A DNA stretch of 64,000 nt, from assembly GCA_002711415.1 (NCBI GenBank), contig PARI01000017.1:149726-213725 (forward strand), given 5' to 3'. Origin of the DNA: Phycisphaerae bacterium (lineage in GTDB: Bacteria > Planctomycetota > Phycisphaerae > Phycisphaerales > SM1A02). The notes below the pieces were generated by a model. The model made no database searches. It saw only the letters and a list, made by a program, of their open reading frames with translations, and was not told the DNA's origin. Made by a program: the position numbers and the translations under genes. Below are positions 53,211-61,169 of the stretch, in pieces (the stretch's first letter is position 1; every line of letters starts with the position of its first letter).

Positions 53211-53342
53211 CATGAATTCGAGAATTGTTGATCAATTAGCATTTCAAGGCTGCTCAAGACTGGGCCTGATGTCCCAGCAATGGAATTACCGGTCTCATGC
53301 TGCGAGATCGTATCCTGTCTCTGAGATGAGCCACCCAATACC

Positions 53343-53783
53343 ATGAATCCCATGGCACATGCCCATCCGGATTCGATCCAGATCACGGCCCGATTCTCCT
53401 CGGCCCTTGACCATGAGGATTGGGCCAAGGCACGGTCCCTCCTGCAGGATGACTGCGAGTATGTCATTCGTGGCAGGCGGGTCATCGGACAGGAGCACAT
53501 CATCCAGGAGTACAGGGCCTCCGCCTCCTGGGGCAGCAGCACCTTTGACGAGATCACGTACAGAAGCCAACTGGAGAAGTGCCGTGATGGCCGGATTCGG
53601 GTCACTTTCATCGATCGGATTCGGAAAGGCGATCATCGCCATGTCTACAAGTGCGACCAGGTCATCAGCGTGGATCAGGATGGCCTGATCAACCGCATCA
53701 TGCACTTTGATCGCGCCCATGACGAGCAACAACTGGTTTGCTTCCTTGAGACGTGTGGAATCCACAGGTCGACCAAACACTGA
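53343..53783 (+). CDS. SnoaL/NTF2-like protein
   Basis: This 146-aa protein has the cone-shaped NTF2-like fold pattern: an N-terminal helical pair (SIQITARFSSALDHEDWAKARSLL), the short strand CEYVIRG, helix EHIIQEYRAS, then three long strands (ITYRSQLEKC, GRIRVTFIDRI, HRHVYKCDQVIS). Such proteins range from isomerases to stress-related binding proteins, and no active site stands out. It ends 14 bp before the membrane protein gene, whose AAGGAG lies just after its stop, so the two are an operon. Confidence 0.75.
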   Translation: MNPMAHAHPDSIQITARFSSALDHEDWAKARSLLQDDCEYVIRGRRVIGQEHIIQEYRASASWGSSTFDEITYRSQLEKCRDGRIRVTFIDRIRKGDHRHVYKCDQVISVDQDGLINRIMHFDRAHDEQQLVCFLETCGIHRSTKH

Positions 53784-53797
53784 AAGGAGACAAGTCA

Positions 53798-54370
53798 ATG
53801 GAATTCATCGCAGCACTTTGGCTCCCGATCATCCTCTCGACCTTCGCGATCTTCATTGTGAGCGCCTTCATATGGATGGCCACCCCGATGCACACGAAGG
53901 ACATCAAGGTGGTTCCCGACGAGCCAGGGCTTCGGAAGTACCTGTCCACCGCTCAACTTGAACGAGGACTCTACATGTGGCCACAGCCATCCGATGGCAA
54001 CATGAACAACGAGGAATTCCGCGCCGCGTACAGGGACGGGCCGTGGGGCAGCGTGACGGTTCTGAATCGAAGGCCGAGTATCCCGATCAACCTGATACGG
54101 GTGCTGTTGTGCTACCTCGCCATATCAGTCTTCATCGCATGGCTTGGATGGACCGCCATGCCCAATGCAACGAACAAGACCGATGTCTTCGTGTTCATTC
54201 TCGTTGCCGGGGTGCTTGGATTCTGCGCCGGCGGAATTCCCAACTCGATCATGTTCGGGAAACACCCTCGATTCTTCCTGACAGATTTGATCGATGGCGT
54301 TATCTTCGCCATCGTCGCCGCAGTGCTGTTCATGCTCTTCTGGCCGTATGCACCAGTGGCATCCTACTGA
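53798..54370 (+). CDS. Hypothetical membrane protein (190 aa)
   Basis: A first membrane helix spans about residues 5-28. A polar domain follows (about 30-95) with LYMWPQPSDGNMNNEEF, then three more helices (about 100-122, 128-150 and 160-183). I recognise no family motif. The ATG at 53798 has an excellent AAGGAG nine bases upstream. It sits between the NTF2-like and deiodinase-like genes and may belong with them. Confidence 0.72.
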   Translation: MEFIAALWLPIILSTFAIFIVSAFIWMATPMHTKDIKVVPDEPGLRKYLSTAQLERGLYMWPQPSDGNMNNEEFRAAYRDGPWGSVTVLNRRPSIPINLIRVLLCYLAISVFIAWLGWTAMPNATNKTDVFVFILVAGVLGFCAGGIPNSIMFGKHPRFFLTDLIDGVIFAIVAAVLFMLFWPYAPVASY

Positions 54371-54445
54371 TCCAGTTCCCGTGCAATCACTCGCGTTTGC
54401 AGGCGTTGCACACGTTGGAATCCGATTTATTCGCAGGAGCACATT

Positions 54446-55906
54446 ATGTGGCCTCAAGTCACGATCCTGACAGCCTTCATCGCATGTTCAGTCTCGTGCA
54501 GCGGGATCCAGAATCCTGCTGACGACGGCATCAAGCCCCAGGTTGATCCACCTCGTCCGACAGAGCGGCAGCGAGGCCAGAGACGAGGGGGCCCCTCGAT
54601 GGGTGCGGATGTTCCATCGGTCAGGGTCCATGATCCTGATGGAGAACTGGTCGAACTGGCCGACCTGATCGATGGCCAGCACACCGTGATCGTCACCGGC
54701 TGCCTGACATGTCCCGTTTTCCTCCGCGGATATCCAACCATCGAGGCGGTTGCTCGGGACTACTCGGACAAGGGGGTCCGGTTCTTCTTCTTGTACAAGA
54801 CACTCGCTCACCCTGAAAACGATGGCTACATCCAGCCACTGACCATCGAGGAACGTGCAATGCACGTGGCCGAAGCCAGGGAAAAGTTGAAGACCACGAT
54901 TCCGTGGATATACGACACCATGGATAACAGCGCCAAGGCGGCTCTCGGTGGAATGCCAAACTCCGAGATCCTGTTCTCGCCCGACGGCAAGGTCCTCTAC
55001 ACACAGCAATGGAGCGATGCCGCACAGCTCCGGTCGACTCTTGCAGGCATCCTCGGCGATGTCGAGGATCCGACCGAACCCGCGGATCTCGATCTCCCCT
55101 CGTTCTCGATGCGCCGAGCCGGTCGGGGCAGCGGATTCGTCGAGCGGGTCCGCGTCGATGAGATCCTTTCACCGATCCTGGTCAGGGCATCCGAGGATGA
55201 TCTTCCCTACTACGTGAAGCTGCGGGCAGAAGCCGACTCCGATCTGCTGACCACTGGAACCGGACGGCTCTACCTCGGATTCCACGTCGATCCGATCCAT
55301 GATGTCCACTGGAACAATCTTGTCGATCCCCTCGAGTGGACCGTCATGTTGCCCGAGGGCTCATCGATGAGTCCGGCTTCAGCGAATGCTCCGAGGATCG
55401 ACGTGGCCAGTGATGTCGAGCCCCGGGAATTTCTCGTCCAGGTCCGTTCATGGGATCCGGAGAAGCCGATCCTTCTCGAGGTCGACTACTTCGCCTGCAG
55501 CGATGCGGAGCAGTGGTGCCTTCCCGTCTCGCAGGGATACCAACTCTTCCTGCAACGTGATCGTGATGCCGGCGGAACCAATGGCCGCTCGTTCCAGCCC
55601 GGTGGAAGGCGTGGGGGTGGTGGTTCACGTGATCGGGCTCGGGGCGGGAATCCGCGGGGAGATGATCGCGGTGGCTCCTTCCTCCAGAACATGGATCTGG
55701 ATGCCGACGGGGTGATCGAGCGGCACGAGGTGCCTGAGCGGATGCAGCAGAACTGGACCCGTTTCGATACCAATGGAAACGACATCCTCGAAGAGGAGGA
55801 GATCGCCATCATGATGGAACGCATGCGTCGCCGGGGTGGCCAGGGTAGCCGGCCCCGTGGAGACGGCCCCGGCAGGCCCGGTGGTCGCCGTCCACCGCGT
55901 TCCTGA
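54446..55906 (+). CDS. Deiodinase/thioredoxin-fold protein with C-terminal EF-hands
   Basis: This 486-aa exported protein has an N-terminal hydrophobic signal (about 1-18, possibly a lipoprotein). Residues about 53-205 form a thioredoxin fold with TGCLTCPVFLRGYP (Cys86 and Cys89), FFFLYKTLAHP, and PNSEILFSPDGKVL, close to the bacterial relatives of iodothyronine deiodinase (T4_deiodinase). The middle (about 215-370) is a DUF2330-like or beta domain. A Gly/Arg-rich linker leads to two EF-hand loops (DLDADGVIERHE and DTNGNDILEEEE) and a final Arg/Gly/Pro tail. AGGAG precedes the start. The substrate is unknown; a redox function is inferred from the Cys pair. Confidence 0.8.
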   Translation: MWPQVTILTAFIACSVSCSGIQNPADDGIKPQVDPPRPTERQRGQRRGGPSMGADVPSVRVHDPDGELVELADLIDGQHTVIVTGCLTCPVFLRGYPTIEAVARDYSDKGVRFFFLYKTLAHPENDGYIQPLTIEERAMHVAEAREKLKTTIPWIYDTMDNSAKAALGGMPNSEILFSPDGKVLYTQQWSDAAQLRSTLAGILGDVEDPTEPADLDLPSFSMRRAGRGSGFVERVRVDEILSPILVRASEDDLPYYVKLRAEADSDLLTTGTGRLYLGFHVDPIHDVHWNNLVDPLEWTVMLPEGSSMSPASANAPRIDVASDVEPREFLVQVRSWDPEKPILLEVDYFACSDAEQWCLPVSQGYQLFLQRDRDAGGTNGRSFQPGGRRGGGGSRDRARGGNPRGDDRGGSFLQNMDLDADGVIERHEVPERMQQNWTRFDTNGNDILEEEEIAIMMERMRRRGGQGSRPRGDGPGRPGGRRPPRS

Positions 55907-55978
55907 GCCTTGGAAGCACCGTTTTTTGCTGTCCCATAAGCCTTCCCAGCCGACAATCAACGGTGACAGGAGCATGCC

Positions 55979-56509
55979 ATGTCCAGGAACAAGTCCTTCG
56001 AGATTCTCGTGCGCCAGCATTCGGCGATGCTGACTGCCTTCATCAGGTCGATGGCCTATGACTCGTCGATCGTCGATGACGTGTTTCAGGAGACCATCGT
56101 CACGGCATGGCAGCGACTGGAGGACTTTGATGCTGACAGGCCGTTCGGCCCCTGGCTGAGGGGCATCGCCAGGAATCATCTGCTGGCCATGAGTCGCAGG
56201 GAGAAGAGGCACCAGGACAAGATATCCATGCTCGTCGAGAAGCGGATCAGCCTCCAATTGGAGAACATCGACAATGTTCCTGGCGACACGTACGCAGATC
56301 GCCTCGTCTCATTGCGTGATTGCATCCAATCACTACCACCAGACAGTCAAGAGGCCATCGATCTGGTCTACATGCGTGGGATGAAGCCCCAGGATGCATC
56401 CCTGACCACGAGCGTTCCGTACGAGACCTTCAGGAAGAGACTGCAGCGCGCACGAGCGATACTCGTCCGGTGTCTTCAATCCAAGAACCTTCTCCTGGAG
56501 ACAGGCTAG
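55979..56509 (+). CDS. ECF RNA polymerase sigma factor
   Basis: This 176-aa sigma-70 family protein has region 2 (about residues 8-75; VDDVFQETIVTAWQRLEDFD and PFGPWLRGIARN) and region 4 (about 113-165; LPPDSQEAIDLVYMRG and VPYETFRKRLQRARAIL). There is no region 1 or 3. The type resembles planctomycete ECF groups. AGGAG lies six bases before the ATG at 55979. Its TAG stop overlaps the GTG start of the next gene (TAGTG), the usual mark of a sigma/anti-sigma pair. Confidence 0.93.
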   Translation: MSRNKSFEILVRQHSAMLTAFIRSMAYDSSIVDDVFQETIVTAWQRLEDFDADRPFGPWLRGIARNHLLAMSRREKRHQDKISMLVEKRISLQLENIDNVPGDTYADRLVSLRDCIQSLPPDSQEAIDLVYMRGMKPQDASLTTSVPYETFRKRLQRARAILVRCLQSKNLLLETG

Positions 56510-57525
56510 TGAGCAGCGAACCTCGCGATCCCGATCATATGCCGATGAATTCGGATGAATACGTGAGCCAGATTCTCGATGACGGAATCGACATCGATCT
56601 GGATCAGGATGCCGATACCACGAGGATCGGCGACCTGCTTGCCCTTCACGGGGTCCTCTCCCTGTTGGGCCCCACGGAGTCCAGTCGGATCGAGCATCGA
56701 ATCCAGACGGCACTCGACCGTGTGGGCGCGCTGGAATCCTCGACAATCATCGGTCGTGTCGGCATGGATTCAAGGTCATCATCGGGCTCAAGGAACGCGA
56801 TCACGGCCGCGATGATCGGTCTCGCCGCCCTTATCCTTGTCGCCATCTTCGTCCCCCCGATCTTCTCTAACAATGCTTGGGCGACCCTCGACGCGATCGA
56901 GAGTCGGTTCGACTCGGGTCGGGATCGGCAGTACGAGATCATCGTTCGCAAGGCGGACGGCCGCTCACACAGGCGAATGGAACTTTCCATCGGTGGCCCG
57001 GGCAAGCACGTCCTCCAGGTCCATGGGGATTCCCGGAACGAACATCGCAGGCACGGGTGTTCCGGGTTCGATGGACAACGCTACTGGCATCTCTCCACCG
57101 AGGGGTCCGTCGTCTATGACGACAAGCCCACTCGAATGCTCCCGATGCTCGGCATCTCATCCAATCTCAGCCATGATCAGCTCATGCTCCGACCGATCAT
57201 CCGCCGACTTAGGCGTGGTTACGACATTGAGTTCGTCGCCCAGCCAGAGGGCGAGTCCGACATCATCCGGATCCGGGCGACTCGACGAGACGACGTGGAT
57301 GAAGCCAGCCGCGCCCCGAGCCAGGTCTTGCTCACTGCGGACAAGCAGACCAAGGAGATTCTCGACATGGATGTCTCCTGGGACAATGGAGACGACCCCG
57401 GCACGGTGACCCGTCAGATCAACTACAAGCTCAAGTCGGACCAGGCGCATCCCAAGGACTGGTTCAGGCCCGACACGCACAAGCAGGGTCGCAAGCGTCC
57501 CCGCCCCGGTGCACCTCGCACCTAG
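56509..57525 (+). CDS. Putative membrane-anchored anti-sigma factor
   Basis: This 338-aa protein has an N-terminal cytoplasmic part of about 90 residues (ending near DSRSSSGSR), a single membrane helix (about 92-116, ITAAMIGLAALILVAIFVPPIF) and a large outer domain. The outer domain is beta-rich and resembles LolA-like or outer-membrane lipoprotein-sorting sensor domains (FDGQRYWHLSTEGSVVY). The GTG at 56509 overlaps the sigma gene's stop by one base. The role, holding the ECF factor until an envelope signal, is inferred from the coupling and topology; no zinc-binding HxxxCxxC motif is visible. Its stop shares CTAG with the convergent cstA. Confidence 0.78.
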   Translation: MSSEPRDPDHMPMNSDEYVSQILDDGIDIDLDQDADTTRIGDLLALHGVLSLLGPTESSRIEHRIQTALDRVGALESSTIIGRVGMDSRSSSGSRNAITAAMIGLAALILVAIFVPPIFSNNAWATLDAIESRFDSGRDRQYEIIVRKADGRSHRRMELSIGGPGKHVLQVHGDSRNEHRRHGCSGFDGQRYWHLSTEGSVVYDDKPTRMLPMLGISSNLSHDQLMLRPIIRRLRRGYDIEFVAQPEGESDIIRIRATRRDDVDEASRAPSQVLLTADKQTKEILDMDVSWDNGDDPGTVTRQINYKLKSDQAHPKDWFRPDTHKQGRKRPRPGAPRT

Positions 57526-59417
57526 AGTCCCTCGACGGACTGCTCCGGAATCGTTGGGTCATCGTCGCAGGCATCGGCTTCCAGCATCCCCCGGGCCCTC
57601 GGAAAGAGCATGAGGGCTTCGATGATCATCCATATCTCCAGAAGCAATGTCAGTATCGCGATGATGACCAGTTCCCAGCGGTCACCCGATTCGATCCAAC
57701 CGGGTGTCGTCCCATGACCGGTGAAGACCTCGATGTACAGCGCCACGAATGGAACCAGGAGCATGAAGATCATCGGGAGCACGATGAACCAGATCGACCG
57801 ACCTCTCCGCCAGAGGTAGAACGCGATCACCAGGAAGGCCAGTCCTGCCAGCAGCTGATTCGTCGCACCGAACAGCGGCCACAGGATGAGTCCGCCCTTG
57901 CCGGCGTTCTCCCAGGACCATGGGCTGTTCCCAGGCGGTTCGGCGGCAAGCAGGCCGGCAAGCACCACGGCGACCAGAGTGATCACGTACCTGTTCGTGA
58001 AGAGCCGCCTGGCACCAACGGCGATTCCTCCTGTCTGCTTCCGTGCGGGAATGATCGTCTTAACCAGTTCCTGCATCACGTATCGCTGGAGTCGACATGC
58101 GGTGTCGAGAGTGGTTGCCGCAAACGATGCGACAAGTACGCCCATCAGCGAGATCGCCGTTTCGGCTGGAATTCCCATCGCTCTCAGGAGATTGCCTGCT
58201 CCGTCGACGAACGCCCCGACCTTTGGCCCCAGTCCTCCCATGTCCGACCACGAGGCGTATCTGGCATCCCAGGCATCCGTTCCAAGAAGCAGCGCACCCG
58301 TCTGGTCGTCACGGATTCCCAGCCCGAGTCCTGACACGCAGGCGAGAATGACGATCGTTGCAAGAAATCCCTCCAGGACCATGCTGCCGTAACCGACGCT
58401 GCTTGCATCACTCTCGCACCGGAGTTGCTTGCTGGACGTGCCGCTTGATACGAGGCAGTGGAACCCGCTGATCGCTCCGCAGGCAATGGTCACGAACAGG
58501 AAGGGAAAGAGCAGTGGCGCTCCGGCCGGACTGAAGTCGACCAGTGGGGCGACGATCTGGAGGGGTTGCCTCGATCCGTCCTCGGTCGGACCGCCGATCA
58601 AGGAGGCCACGATCAGCCCGAGTACGACCAGTCCCAGCGTACAGATCAACTGCATCGAGTTGATGTAGTCCCTTGGTTGAAGCAGCAGCCAGACGGGCAG
58701 CACAGACGCGACGTACGAGTAGACCAGCAGGATGATGACCCAGGCCATGATCGGCAGTCCCGCCGCCCAGTCATTGAACTGGGACAGGATGCCCAGGTCG
58801 CCGAGTATCACGCTCACGTACATCATGGCCAGGACGATGACCGAGGTCGTCGCCAGGAATGAGGCGTGAGTGAACCGCCTGATCAGGAGCCCGACGATCA
58901 CGGCCAGCGGAATCTGCACCAAGCATGGAAAGATCGCGGTGGGGAAGAGCCTGAACACGATGGCGATCACGAGACCGAAGATCGCCAGGACGATGGTCAG
59001 GCCCATGAACAGGATCATCAGGAATAGAATCCTGACCCGCGGGTTCAGCAACCTGCCCGCGACATCTCCGATCGTCTGTCCCCTGCTCCTGAGGCTGACA
59101 ACGAGGCTGCCGAGATCATGCACAGCGCCAATGAAGATCGAGCCCAGCAGCACCCAGAGCAGTGCCGGCAGCCAGCCCCACATGACGGCGATCGCAGGCC
59201 CGACGATCGGACCGGTTCCTGCAATCGACGTGAAGTGATGTCCGAATACGATCGACTTTCTCGTCGGCACGTAATCGACACCGTCCCCTTGTGCCTTGGA
59301 GGGACATTCCCGGTCCGGGTTCAATCTAAAAATTCTTTTTCCCAGCCATCGGCCGTAGGTATGATAGGCAATAAGGTAGGCAGCCCCAGTTCCAATCGCT
59401 ATCACTAAGGTGATCAC
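57522..59417 (-). CDS. cstA: Carbon starvation protein CstA, pyruvate/peptide transporter
   Basis: CstA-type proteins import peptides or pyruvate under carbon limitation. This copy is 631 aa with about 16-18 hydrophobic helices. Family segments seen are YVPTRKSIVFGHHFTSIAGTGPIVGPA (across about residues 48-74), FIGAVHDLGSL and SGFHCLVSSGTSSKQL. The GTG at 59417 has GGAG eight to nine bases upstream. It is divergent from the FG-GAP protein gene. A two-component partner such as BtsSR is not nearby. Confidence 0.94.
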   Translation of the reverse strand: MITLVIAIGTGAAYLIAYHTYGRWLGKRIFRLNPDRECPSKAQGDGVDYVPTRKSIVFGHHFTSIAGTGPIVGPAIAVMWGWLPALLWVLLGSIFIGAVHDLGSLVVSLRSRGQTIGDVAGRLLNPRVRILFLMILFMGLTIVLAIFGLVIAIVFRLFPTAIFPCLVQIPLAVIVGLLIRRFTHASFLATTSVIVLAMMYVSVILGDLGILSQFNDWAAGLPIMAWVIILLVYSYVASVLPVWLLLQPRDYINSMQLICTLGLVVLGLIVASLIGGPTEDGSRQPLQIVAPLVDFSPAGAPLLFPFLFVTIACGAISGFHCLVSSGTSSKQLRCESDASSVGYGSMVLEGFLATIVILACVSGLGLGIRDDQTGALLLGTDAWDARYASWSDMGGLGPKVGAFVDGAGNLLRAMGIPAETAISLMGVLVASFAATTLDTACRLQRYVMQELVKTIIPARKQTGGIAVGARRLFTNRYVITLVAVVLAGLLAAEPPGNSPWSWENAGKGGLILWPLFGATNQLLAGLAFLVIAFYLWRRGRSIWFIVLPMIFMLLVPFVALYIEVFTGHGTTPGWIESGDRWELVIIAILTLLLEIWMIIEALMLFPRARGMLEADACDDDPTIPEQSVEGL

Positions 59418-59537
59418 GTACCGGATCTCCTGTCTTCCATGATCAATGGTGTTCGTTCATGGTGAATTGATTCAGCAGTATGCATGATATCTCAATGAGC
59501 GTGCTTCAAGAACTGTGAATCAGTACAGGAGACCTCG

Positions 59538-61139
59538 GTGTTGGTCCGAATAGCGCTAATTTTGCTCGTGCTTGGTTGCTCACGCATTCTGCATGCCCAG
59601 GAACTCACCGTGTTGCAGGTGACACCGGGCCCATCGATGCTTCAGGTATCGCCATATGAAAACATACGGATTCGATTCGATCGTCCTGTTGATACCAGTT
59701 CCGTTTCCAATGTGACCATCCGCGTCTATTCCAGGAGCGGAGGAAACGTTCACGGTCGCATGGATTTTGTCGATGGGGGGAGAGAAGTCGTCCTGGTTCC
59801 TGATCGACCCCTTGCATCGGGCGAGCCCGTCCAGATCACCCTGGCCAGCAGCATTCGAGGTACTGATGGAACGATGATCAGGCCGGAAGGCTACTCATGG
59901 CGATTCTGGGTTCGAACAAAGCAAGCTGAAATGCAATTGAAGCAGACCCAGGTACTGAGCACGAATTTCAAGGGAGGGGAATCGACCATTCCTTATGGAG
60001 GAGTGGCCACGGATCTCGATGGAGATGGATGGATCGACCTGTCTCTCACGAACGAGGGCACCGATGATGTCAGGGTCTTCATGAACTCGTCGGATGGTCA
60101 TGTCCTGCCCATGTCGCCCTTCAGCTTTGCAGTCGGATCCATTCCAAGTCCGGTCGAGTCTGCTGATTTTGACAATGATGGCCACCCTGACCTGTGCACG
60201 GCCAACATCGGAGACGGAACGATATCGATCCTGCTGGGCAACGGTGATGGCACTTATGGAACGCAGCAGTCCATAGAGGTTGGAAATGGCCCAAGGGGGA
60301 TCGCCGTCCTGGATGTCGATGGTGATGCCGACATGGACATCATCAACCCCAATTCTTCAAGCAGCAACCTCAGTCTCGTGACCAATGACGGAAACGGTCA
60401 GTTCAGTCAGCCCCAGTTCCTCATGGGTGGTGTGCCCACTGAATGGTCCGTCGAGGCTGTCGACATGAACTCCGATGGAATCACGGATCTCGTGGTTGGC
60501 GGAGAAGATCGGATTTCGGTCTTGATCGGAAATGGCAATGGGACGTTTGGTTCTCCGATCACACGAAACTCGGCAGGAATACTCTGGCAGGTTCGTTGCG
60601 GAGATCTGGATGGCGATGGCGATGAGGATGTCACTTCTTGCAACAGTACAACCGGTGCCGGTGCGGTCTTCTTCAACAATGGCGCTGGGCAGTTGTCGCC
60701 ACCGATCTACTATTCAGGCAACCAGTTTCCCATTGCCACGGACCTTGGAGATTTCGATGGGGATGGGGATCTCGACTGGATCCTGTCAGGATACGGCGGC
60801 AGCTGGCGGATTTATGCAAATAATGGCGATGGCCAGTTCTCCCTGATGCAGATCCTGGACGCTCCGGATTCCGCATCCTGCTCGCTTCCCACGGATCTGG
60901 ATAACGATGGTGATCTTGATCTGGCACTCATCGATGAAAACGATGATCTCCTCATCATCATGAAGAACATGGCGGAACACGTATCTGGTGATTTCAACGA
61001 TGATGGCCTTGTCAATGGTGTTGATCTGGCCATACTCCTGGCTGCATGGAAGTCTCAGGATCCCATGAAGGATCTCAATGGGGATGGTTCGATCAACGGA
61101 ATTGATCTGGCCATCCTTCTGGCGAACTGGACTCCTTGA
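59538..61139 (+). CDS. Secreted FG-GAP (VCBS) repeat protein with dockerin-like C-terminus
   Basis: This 533-aa protein has a signal peptide (about 1-20, cut near LHA; the Cys at 14 could make it a lipoprotein). An Ig-like domain follows (about 25-125; VSPYENIRIRFDRPVDTSSV), then about six or seven FG-GAP/VCBS units with DxDxDGxxD calcium loops (DLDGDGWIDLSL, DFDNDGHPDLCT, DLDGDGDEDVTS, DFDGDGDLDWIL and others). The C-terminal 45 residues are the dockerin-like pair GDFNDDGLVNGVDLAILL and LNGDGSINGIDLAILLANW. The GTG at 59538 has AGGAG seven bases upstream. It is likely a surface or secreted adhesin-like protein. Confidence 0.87.
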   Translation: MLVRIALILLVLGCSRILHAQELTVLQVTPGPSMLQVSPYENIRIRFDRPVDTSSVSNVTIRVYSRSGGNVHGRMDFVDGGREVVLVPDRPLASGEPVQITLASSIRGTDGTMIRPEGYSWRFWVRTKQAEMQLKQTQVLSTNFKGGESTIPYGGVATDLDGDGWIDLSLTNEGTDDVRVFMNSSDGHVLPMSPFSFAVGSIPSPVESADFDNDGHPDLCTANIGDGTISILLGNGDGTYGTQQSIEVGNGPRGIAVLDVDGDADMDIINPNSSSSNLSLVTNDGNGQFSQPQFLMGGVPTEWSVEAVDMNSDGITDLVVGGEDRISVLIGNGNGTFGSPITRNSAGILWQVRCGDLDGDGDEDVTSCNSTTGAGAVFFNNGAGQLSPPIYYSGNQFPIATDLGDFDGDGDLDWILSGYGGSWRIYANNGDGQFSLMQILDAPDSASCSLPTDLDNDGDLDLALIDENDDLLIIMKNMAEHVSGDFNDDGLVNGVDLAILLAAWKSQDPMKDLNGDGSINGIDLAILLANWTP

Positions 61140-61169
61140 TCTGGTTTCGGAATCCCGGAGACAATCGTC

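Noticed and set aside
55900-55930. Possible terminator after the deiodinase-like gene (T-run at about 55921-55926)
   Set aside because: Only a 4-bp imperfect stem can be drawn before the T-run.
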